Shown: in pieces, positions 55,762 through 64,000 of the stretch
Numbering within the stretch: the stretch's first letter is position 1
Layout of the letters: the number at the start of each line of letters is the position of its first letter
DNA from: Synchiropus splendidus
Taxonomy: Eukaryota > Chordata > Actinopteri > Syngnathiformes > Callionymidae
Reading direction: 5' to 3'
Length of the DNA stretch: 64,000 nucleotides
Assembly (NCBI RefSeq): GCF_027744825.2
Contig: NC_071351.1
Location: 16,753,001-16,817,000 of the forward strand
Notes under the pieces: model-generated
What the model was told of the DNA's origin: nothing
What the model saw: only the letters and a program-made list of their open reading frames with translations
Database searches by the model: none
Made by a program: the position numbers and the translations under genes

Positions 55762-56349
55762 AAACATAAAAATGTTGATAACTTTGTAAAAACACTTCAG
55801 ACAGCTTAGATTTGATGTGCTACTACAAGACAGACCCTTTCTGCAATAGTGGGAGGTTAAAATTTCATATTTTAAAGTTTCCTGCAAAGTTATGGCACAA
55901 TGCAAAAAACAAGTTTTCAGCCTGAGATAAGGTGGGTTCCTGAACGCCAAACATAAAAATGTTGATAACTTTGGAAAAACACTTCAGACAGCTTAGGTTT
56001 CACGTGAAACTACTAGAAAGACCCTTTCTGCTATAGTGGGAGGTGAAAATTTCATGTTCTGAACCTTCCCTTAGAATATATGGCACAATGCAGAAAATGC
56101 GTTTTCAGCCTGAGATAAGGTCGATTCCGGAACGCTAAACATAAAAATGTTGATGACTTTGCAAAAAACACTTCAGACAGCTTAGATTTGACTTGCAACT
56201 AGGAGAGAGACCATTTCTGCTTTAGTGGGTGGTGAAAATTCGATGTTCTGAAGCTTCCCTGCTAAGTTATGGCAAAATGCAAAAAACACGTTTTCAGACT
56301 GAGATAAGGTGGGTTCCAGAACGCCAAACATAAAAATGTTGATAACTTT
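55762..56349 (+). repeat. 564-bp (three-monomer) tandem duplication, unit 1
   Basis: Almost identical to 56,326-56,913. Markers: ctactacaagacagacc, cttcccttagaatatatgg, acttgcaactaggagagagacc, gtgggtggtgaaaattcg. Confidence 0.92.
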
Positions 56350-56913
56350 GTAAAAACACTTCAGACAGCTTAGATTTGATGTGCTACTACAAGACAGACC
56401 CTTTCTGCAATAGTGGGAGGTTAAAATTTCATATTTTGAAGTTTCCTGCAAAGTTATGGCACAATGCAAAAAACAAGTTTTCAGCCTGAGATAAGGTGGG
56501 TTCCTGAACGCCAAACATAAAAATGTTGCTAACTTTGGAAAAACACTTCAGACAGCTTAGGTTTCACGTGAAACTACTAGAAAGACCCTTTCTGCTATAG
56601 TGGGAGGTGAAAATTTCATGTTCTGAACCTTCCCTTAGAATATATGGCACAATGCAGAAAATGCGTTTTCAGCCTGAGATAAGGTCGATTCCGGAACGCT
56701 AAACATAAAAATGTTGATGACTTTGCAAAAAACACTTCAGACAGCTTAGATTTGACTTGCAACTAGGAGAGAGACCATTTCTGCTTTAGTGGGTGGTGAA
56801 AATTCGATGTTCTGAAGCTTCCCTGCTAAGTTATGGCAAAATGCAAAAAACACGTTTTCAGACTGAGATAAGGTGGGTTCCAGAACGCCAAACATAAAAA
56901 TGTTGATAACTTT
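56326..56913 (+). repeat. 564-bp (three-monomer) tandem duplication, unit 2
   Basis: Second unit, with single-base differences from the first (for example gttgctaac against gttgataac). Confidence 0.92.
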
Positions 56914-57699
56914 GGAAAAACATTTCAGACAGCTTAGATTTGATCTGCAACTACTAGAAAGACCCTTTCAGCCATTGTGGGAGGTGAAAATTCGATGTTC
57001 TGAAGCTTCCCTGCAAAGTTATGGCACCATGCGTAAAACGCGTTTTCAGCCTGAGATAAGGTTGATTCCGGAACGCCAAACATAAAAGTGTTGATAACTT
57101 TGAAAAAACACTTCAGACAGCTTAGATTTGAAGTGCAACTACTTGAAAGACCCTTTCTGCTATAGCGGGAGGTGAAAATTTCATGTTCTGAGGCTTCCCG
57201 GCAAAGTTACGGCACAAAGCAGAAAACACATTTTCAGACTGAGATAAGGTGGGTTCCAGAAGGCCAAACATAAAAAAGTAGATAACTTTGGAAAAACACT
57301 TCAGAGAGCTTAGATTTGATGTGCAGCTACTAGAAAGACCCTTTCTGCCATTGTGGGAGGTGAAAATTTCATGTTCTGAAGCTTCCCTGCAAAGTTATGG
57401 CACAATGCAGAAAACGCGTTTTCAGCCTGAGATAAGGTGGGTTCCGGAACGCCAAACATAAGAATGTTAATAACTTCGGAAAAACACTTCAGGCAGCTTA
57501 GATTTGATGTGCAACTACTAGAACGACCTTTTCTGCTATAGTGGGTGGTGAAAATTCGATGTTCTGAAGCTTCCCTGCAAAGTAATGGTACAACGCGTAA
57601 AACGCGTTTTCAGCCTGAGATAAGGTCAATTCCGGAACGCCAAACATAAAAATGTCGATAACTTTGGAAAAACACTTCAGACAGCTTAGATTTGATGTG

Positions 57700-58020
57700 C
57701 AACTACTAGAAAGACCCTTTCTGCTATAGTGGGAGGTGAAAATTTCATTTTCTGAAGCTTCCCTGAGAAGTTATGGCACAATTCACAAAACGCGTTTTCA
57801 GCCTGAGATAAGGTGGGTTCCGGAACGACAAACGTAAAAATGTTGATAACTTTGGAACAACACTTCAGACAGCTTAGATTTAATGTGCAACTAGTAGAAA
57901 GACCCTTTCTGCCATAGTGGGAGGTCAAAATTTCATGTTCTGAAGCTACCCTGGAAAGTTATGGGACAATGCGGAAAACAATTTTTCATCCTGAGATAAG
58001 GTCGATTCCGGGACGCCAAA
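57700..58020 (+). repeat. two-monomer block, copy 1 of 4
   Basis: Contains cattttctgaagcttccctgag, ggaacgacaaacgtaaaaatg, gtgcaactagtag, ctgccatagtgggaggtc and caatttttcatcctgag. Repeated at 59,581, 60,521 and 62,213, with offsets of 1,881, 940 and 1,692 bp (10, 5 and 9 monomers). Confidence 0.88.
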
Positions 58021-58744
58021 CATAAAAATGTTGATAACTTTCGAAAAACACTTCAGACAGCTTAGATTTGATGTGCAACGACTAGGAAAACCCTTTCTGC
58101 TATAGTGGGCGGTGAAAATTTCATTTTCGGAAGCTTCCCTGCAAAGTTATGGCACAATGCGTAAAACGCGTTTTCAGCCTGAGATAAGGTCGATTCCGGA
58201 ACGCCAAACATAAAAATGTTTATAACTTTGGAAAAACACATCAGACAGCTTATATTTGATGTGCAACTACTAGAAAGACCCTTTCTGCTATAGTGGGAGG
58301 TGAAACTTTCATGTTCTGAAGCTTTCCTTCAAAGTTATGGCACAATGCAGAAAATGCGTTTTCAGCCTGAGATAAGGTGGGTTCCGGAACGCCAAACATA
58401 AAAATGTTGATAACTTTGGAAATACACTTCAGACAGCTTGGATTTGATGTGCAACTACTACAAGGACCCTGTCTGTTATAGTGGGAGTTGAAAATTTCAT
58501 GTTCTGAAGCTTCCCTGCAAAGTTAAGGAACAATGCAGAAAACGCGTTTTCAGCCTGAGATAAGGTGGGTTCCGAAACGTCAAATATAAAAATGTTGATA
58601 ACTTTGGAAAAAACATTTCAGACAGCTTAGATTTGATGTGCAACTACTAGAAAGACCCTTTCTGCTATCGTGGTAGGTCAAAATTTCATGTTCTGAAGCT
58701 TCCCTGCAAAGTTATGGCACAATGCAGAAAACGCGTTTTCAGCC

Positions 58745-59330
58745 TGAAAAAAGGTGGGTTCCGGAACGCCAAACATAAAAATGTTGATAACTTTGGAACA
58801 CCACTTCAGACAGCTTAGATTTGAAGAGCAACTACAAGAAAGACCCTTTATGCTATTGTGGGAGGTTAAAATTTCATGTTCTGAAGATTCCCATCAAAGT
58901 TATGGCACAAAGCAGAAAACGCGTTTTCAGCCAGAGATAATGTGGGTTTCGGAACGCCAAACATAAAAATGTTGACAACTTTGGAAAAACACTTCAGAGA
59001 GCTTAGATTTGATGTGTAACTACTAGAAAGACCCTTTCTGCTATAGTGGGAGGTGAAACTTTCATGTTCTGAAGCTTTCCTTCAAAGTTATGGCACAATG
59101 CAGAAAACGTTTTTTCAGCCTGAGACAAGGTGGGTTCCGGAACGCCAAACATAAAAATGTTGATAACTTTCGAAAAACACTTCAGACAGCTTAGATTTGA
59201 TGTGCAACTACTACAAAGACCCTGTCTGTCATAGTGGGAGTTGAAACTTTCATGTTCTGATGCTTCCCTGCAAAGTTATGGCACAATGCAGAAAACGCGT
59301 TTTCAGCCTGAGATAAGGTGGGTTCCGGAA
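58745..59330 (+). repeat. 14-monomer-offset duplicate (partner 61,377-61,962)
   Basis: Shared markers: gaacaccacttcag, ttgaagagcaactacaag, gattcccatcaaag, gagataatgtgggtttcgg, gttgacaactttgg. The offset is 2,632 bp, exactly 14 x 188. Confidence 0.88.
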
Positions 59331-59580
59331 CGCCAAACTTAAAAATGTTGATAACTTTGGAAAAACACTTTAGACAGCTTAGATTTGATGTGCAACTACT
59401 AGAAAGGCCCTTTCTGCTACAGTGGGAGGTTAAAATTTCATGTTCTGAAGCTTCTCTGCAAAGTTATGGCACAATACGTAAAACACGTTTTCAGCCTGAG
59501 ATAAGGTCGATTCCAGAACGCCAAACATAAAAATGTTGATAACTTGGGAAAAACACTTCAGACAGCTTAGATTTGATGTG

Positions 59581-59901
59581 CAACTACTAGAAAGACCCTT
59601 TCTGCTACAGTGGGAGGTGAAAATTTCATTTTCTGAAGCTTCCCTGAGAAGTTATGGCACAATACACAAAACGCGTTTTCAGCCTGAGATAAGGTGGGTT
59701 CCGGAACGACAAACGTAAAAATGTTGATAACTTTGGAACAACACTTCAGACAGCTTAGATTTAATGTGCAATTAGTAGAAAGACCCTTTCTGCCATAGTG
59801 GGAGGTCAAAATTTCATGTTCTGAAGCTTCCCTGGAAAGTTATGGGACAATGCGGAAAACAATTTTTCATCCTGAGATAAGGTCGATTCCGGGACGCCAA
59901 A
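59581..59901 (+). repeat. two-monomer block, copy 2 of 4
   Basis: Same markers as at 57,700; gcaattagtag in place of gcaactagtag. Confidence 0.88.
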
Positions 59902-60520
59902 CATAAAAATGTTGATAACTTTTGAAAAACACTTCAGACAGCATAGATTTGTTTTGCAACTACTAGAAATACCCTTTCTGCTCTAGTGGGAGGTGAAAAT
60001 TTCATGTTCTGAAGCTTCCCTGCAAAGTTATGGCACAATGCAGAAAACGCGTTTTTAGCCTATGATAATGTGGGTTCCGGAGCGCCAAACGTAAAAATGT
60101 TGATAACTTTGGAAAAACACTTCAGATAGCGTAGATTTGATGTACAACGACTAGAAAGACCGTTTCTGCTATAGTGGGAGGTAAAAATTCCATGTTCTGA
60201 AGCTTCCCTGCAAAGTTATGGCACAATGCAGAAAATGCGTTTTCAGCCTGAGATAAGGACGGTTCCGGAACGCCAAACATAAAAATGTTTATAACTTTGG
60301 AAAAACACATCAGACAGCTTATATTTGATGTGCAACTACTAGAAAGACCCTTTCTGCTATAGTGGGAGGTGAAACTTTCATGTTCTGAAGCTTTCCTTCA
60401 AAGTTATGGCACAATGCAGAAAATGCGTTTTCAGCCTGAGATAAGGTGGGTTCCGGAACGCCAAACATAAAAATGTTGATAACTTTGTAAAAACACTTCA
60501 GACAGCTTGGATTTGATGTG

Positions 60521-60841
60521 CAACTACTACAAGGACCCTTTCTGCTACAGTGGGAGGTGAAAATTTCATTTTCTGAAGCTTCCCTGAGAAGTTATGGCAC
60601 AATACAAAAAACGGGTTTTCAGCCTGAGATAAGGTGGGTTCCGGAACGACAAACGTAAAAATGTTGATAACTTTGGAACAACACTTCAGACAGCTTAGAT
60701 TTAATGTGCAACTAGTAGAAAGACCCTTTCTGCCATAGTGGGAGGTCAAAATTTCATGTTCTGAAGCTTCCCTGGAAAGTTATGGGACAATGCGGAAAAC
60801 AATTTTTCATCCTGAGATAAGGTCGATTCCGGGACGCCAAA
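60521..60841 (+). repeat. two-monomer block, copy 3 of 4
   Basis: Same markers; five monomers after copy 2. It carries acaatacaaaaaacggg in place of acaatacacaaaacgcg. Confidence 0.88.
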
Positions 60842-61121
60842 CATAAAAATGTTGATAACTTTCGAAAAACACTTCAGACAGCATAGATTTGTTGTGCAAC
60901 TACTAGAAATACCCTTTCTGCTCTAGTGGGAGGTGAAAATTTCATGTTCTGAACCTTCCCTGCAAAGTTATGGCACAATGCAGAAAATGCGTTTTCAGCC
61001 TGAGATAAGGAGGGTTCCGGAACGCCAAACATAAAAATGTTTAGAACTTTGGAAAAACACTTCAAACAGCTTAGATTTGATGTGCAACTACTAGAAAGAC
61101 CCTTTCTGCCATAGTGGGAGG

Positions 61122-61345
61122 TCAAAATTTCATGTTCTGAAGCTTCCCTGGAAAGTTAAGGGACAATGCAGAAAACAATTTTTCATCCTGAGATAAGGTC
61201 GATTCTGGAACGCCAAATATAAAAATGTTGATAACTATGGAAAAACTCTTCAGACAGCTTAGATTTGATGTGCAACTACTAGAAAGACCCTTTCTGCTAT
61301 AGTGTGAGGTGAACATTTCATGTTCTGAAGCTACCCTGAGAAGTT
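61122..61345 (+). repeat. monomer block repeated at 63,190 and 63,754
   Basis: Markers: ggaaagttaagggacaatg, acaatttttcatcctg, gccaaatataaaaatg, aactatggaaaaac, tagtgtgaggtgaac, gaagctaccctgag. The offsets are 2,068 bp (11 monomers) and 564 bp (3 monomers). Confidence 0.88.
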
Positions 61346-61376
61346 ATGGCACAATGCAGAAAACGCGTTTTCAGCC

Positions 61377-61962
61377 TGAAAAAAGGTGGGTTCCGGAACG
61401 CCAAACATAAAATTGTTGATAACTTTGGAACACCACTTCAGACAGCTTAGATTTGAAGAGCAACTACAAGAAAGACCCTTTATGCTATTGTGGGAGGTTA
61501 AAATTTCATGTTCTGAAGATTCCCATCAAAGTTATGGCACAAAGCAGAAAACGCGTTTTCAGCCAGAGATAATGTGGGTTTCGGAACGCCAAAAATAAAA
61601 ATGTTGACAACTTTGGAAAAACACTTCAGAGAGCTTAGATTTGATGTGTAACTACTAGAAAGACCCTTTCTGCTATAGTGGGAGGTGAAACTTTCATGTT
61701 CTGAAGCTTTCCTTCAAAGTTATGGCACAATGCAGAAAACGCGTTTTCAGCCTGAGACAAGGTGGGTTCCGGAACGCCAAACATAAAAATGTTGATAACT
61801 TTCGAAAAACACTTCAGACAGCTTAGATTTGATGTGCAACTACTACAAAGACCCTGTCTGTCTTAGTGGGAGTTGAAAATTTCATGTTCTGAAGCTTCCC
61901 TGCAAAGTTATGGCACAATGCAGAAAACGCGTTTTCATCCTGAGATAAGGTGGGTTCCGGAA
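61377..61962 (+). repeat. 14-monomer-offset duplicate, copy 2
   Basis: Collinear with 58,745-59,330. Confidence 0.88.
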
Positions 61963-62212
61963 CGCCAAACTTAAAAATGTTGATAACTTTGGAAAAACAC
62001 TTCAGACAGCTTAGATTTGATGTGCAACTACTAGAAAGGCCCTTTCTGCTACAGTGGGAGGTTAAAATTTAATGTTCTGAAGCTTCCCTGCAAAGCTATG
62101 GCACAATACGTAAAACACGTTTTCAGCCTGAGATAAGGTCGATTCCAGAACGCCAAACATAAAAATGTTGATAACTTTGGAAAAACACTTCAGACAGCTT
62201 AGATTTGATGTG

Positions 62213-62533
62213 CAACTACTAGAAAGACCCTTTCTGCTATAGTGGGAGGTGAAAATGTCATTTTCTGAAGCTTCCCTGAGAAGTTATGGCACAATGCACA
62301 AAACGCGTTTTCAGCCTGAGATAATGTGGGTTCCGGAACGACAAACGTAAAAATGTCGATAACTTTGGAACAACACTTCAGACAGCTTAGATTTAATGTG
62401 CAACTAGTAGAAAGACCCTTTCTGCCATAGTGCGAGGTCAAAATTTCATGTTCTGAAGCTTCCCTGGAAAGTTATGGGACAATGCGGAAAACAATTTTTC
62501 ATCCTGAGATAAGGTCGATTCCGGGACGCCAAA
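62213..62533 (+). repeat. two-monomer block, copy 4 of 4
   Basis: Same markers, with gataatgtgggttccgg and tagtgcgaggtc as private changes. Confidence 0.88.
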
Positions 62534-63189
62534 CATAAAAATGTTGATAACTTTCGAAAAACACTTCAGACAGCATAGATTTGTTGTGCAACTACTAGAA
62601 ATACCCTTTCTGCTCTAGTGGGAGGTGAAAATTTCATGTTCTGAAGCTTCCCTGCAAAGTTATGGCACAATGCAGAAAACGCGTTTTCAGCCTGAGATAA
62701 GGTCGATTCCGGAACGCCAAACATAAAAATCTTGATAACATTGGAAAAACACTTCAGACAGCTTAGATTTGATGTGCAACTACTAGAAAGACCCTTTCTG
62801 CTATCGTGTGAGGTAAACATTTCATGTTCTGAAGCTGCCCTGAGAAGTTATGGCACAATGCAGAAAACGCGTTTTCAGCCTCAGATAAGGAGGGTTCCGG
62901 AACGCCAAACATAAAAATGTTGAGAGCTTTCGAAAAACACTTCAGACAGCTTAGATTTGAAGTGCATCTACTAGAAAGACCCTTTATGCTATAGTGGGAT
63001 GTGAAAATTTCATGTTCTGAAGCTTCCTTGCAAAGTTATGGCACAATGCAAAAAACGTGTTTTTAGCCTATGATAATGTGGGTTCCGGAGCGCCAAACGT
63101 AAAAATGTTGATAACTTTGGAACAACACTTCAGACAGCTTAGATTTAATGTGCAACTACTAGAAAGACCCTTTCTGCGATATTGGGAGG

Positions 63190-63977
63190 TCAAAATTTCA
63201 TGTTCTGAAGCTTCCCTGGAAAGTTAAGGGACAATGCAGAAAACAATTTTTCATCCTGAGATAAGGTCGATTCTGGAACGCCAAATATAAAAATGTTGAT
63301 AACTATGGAAAAACACTTCAGACAGCTTAGATTTGATGTGCAACTACTAGAAAGACCGTTTCTGCTATAGTGTGAGGTGAACATTTCATGTTCTGAAGCT
63401 ACCCTGAGAAGTTATGGCACAATGCACAAAACGAGTTTTCAGCCTGAGATAAGGTGTGTTCCGGAACGCCAAACGTAAAAATGTTGATTACTTTGGAACA
63501 ACACTTCAGACAGCTTAGATTTGATGTGCAACTACTAGAAAGACCCTTTTTGCTGTCGTGGGAGGTTAAAATTTCATGTTCTGAAGATTCCCTGCAAAGT
63601 TATGGCACAATGCAGAAAACGCCTTTTCAGCCTGAGATAAGGTTGATTCCCGAACGCCAAACATAAAAATGTTGATAACTTTGGAACAACACTTCAGACA
63701 GCTTAGATTTAATGTGCAACTACTAAAAAGACCCTTTCTGCGATATTGGGAGGTCAAAATTTCATGTTCTGAAGCTTCCCTGGAAAGTTAAGGGACAATG
63801 CAGAAAACAATTTTTCATCCTGAGATAAGGTCGATTCTGGAACGCCAAATATAAAAATGTTGATAACTATGGAAAAACACTTCAGACAGCTTAGATTTGA
63901 TGTGCAACTACTAGAAAGACCGTTTCTGCTATAGTGTGAGGTGAACATTTCATGTTCTGAAGCTACCCTGAGAAGTT
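63190..63977 (+). repeat. 564-bp (three-monomer) tandem repeat at the window end
   Basis: 63,190-63,413 recurs at 63,754-63,977, both related to 61,122-61,345. The second unit is close to the window edge, so the repeat number beyond it is unknown. Confidence 0.85.
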
Positions 63978-64000
63978 ATGGCACAATGCACAAAACGAGT

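Larger units (their letters stand above)
49779..64000 (+). repeat. 188-bp satellite array, segment III
   Basis: Same satellite family, continuing past the right window edge. The first 0.95 kb (to 50,729) is a near-copy of 29,959-30,909. Monomers at about 52.0-55.7 kb carry more private changes and fewer obvious local duplicates than other parts. From 55.7 kb onward, blocks of 3, 5, 9, 10, 11 and 14 monomers recur. No unique sequence or gene is seen. Confidence 0.96.

Noticed and set aside
1..64000. CRISPR-like or bacterial repeat array
   Set aside because: The repeats are contiguous 188-bp units without spacers and the embedded element is a eukaryotic LTR retrotransposon with an AATAAA signal. 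No cas-like genes are present.
1..64000. tRNA, rRNA, snRNA or host coding exons within the satellite
   Set aside because: Every stretch outside the two elements aligns by eye to the 188-bp monomer, leaving no unique sequence to hold them.

Overview
The window is one long satellite DNA array interrupted twice by the same defective LTR retrotransposon. No host gene, tRNA, rRNA or CRISPR array is visible. About 54.5 kb is a head-to-tail tandem repeat with a 188-bp monomer (roughly 290 monomers, all in the same orientation). The other 9.5 kb is two near-identical 4,768-bp copies of a BEL/Pao (Bel-Pao) element.

Organism: a eukaryote, most likely a vertebrate and probably a teleost fish. This is inference. 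BEL/Pao elements are common in fishes and lost from mammals and birds. The pol protein has the look of fish BEL elements. The satellite shows CpG-to-TpG/CpA decay, as expected of methylated vertebrate heterochromatin. A 188-bp AT-rich, nucleosome-sized monomer in an uninterrupted array suggests centromeric or pericentromeric heterochromatin. Species and chromosome position cannot be read from the sequence.

Layout: 1-25,190 is satellite segment I, with a patchwork of higher-order repeats (offsets of 564, 939, 2,820, 3,008, 4,127 and 4,315 bp). 25,191-29,958 is BEL copy 1. 29,959-45,010 is satellite segment II, whose 35.5-40.5 kb part was amplified in steps of 5, 10 and 15 monomers (940, 1,880 and 2,820 bp). 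45,011-49,778 is BEL copy 2. 49,779-64,000 is satellite segment III, more diverged at 52-55 kb. The array continues past both window edges.

The BEL element has a 5-bp target duplication (acttc) and an intact 592-bp 3' LTR. Its 5' LTR is cut to 28 bp and joined directly to the last zinc knuckle of gag, so most of the 5' LTR, the primer-binding site and most of gag are missing. pol survives as two overlapping open frames (protease-RT, then RNase H-integrase-DUF5641) separated by one frameshift. Both copies share the insertion site within the monomer, the deletion and the frameshift, plus about 0.95 kb of right-flanking satellite. The second copy is therefore a duplication made by recombination in the array, not a second transposition. 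A satellite monomer at 31.44-31.53 kb looks like the same site without the insertion.

There is no working gene system here. The interest lies in how the array evolves (five-monomer steps, mosaic junctions, CpG decay, a duplicated retroelement with its unoccupied site nearby) and in the odd LTR, which appears to have a very short U3 and a candidate intron. All percentages, counts and boundaries were read by eye.
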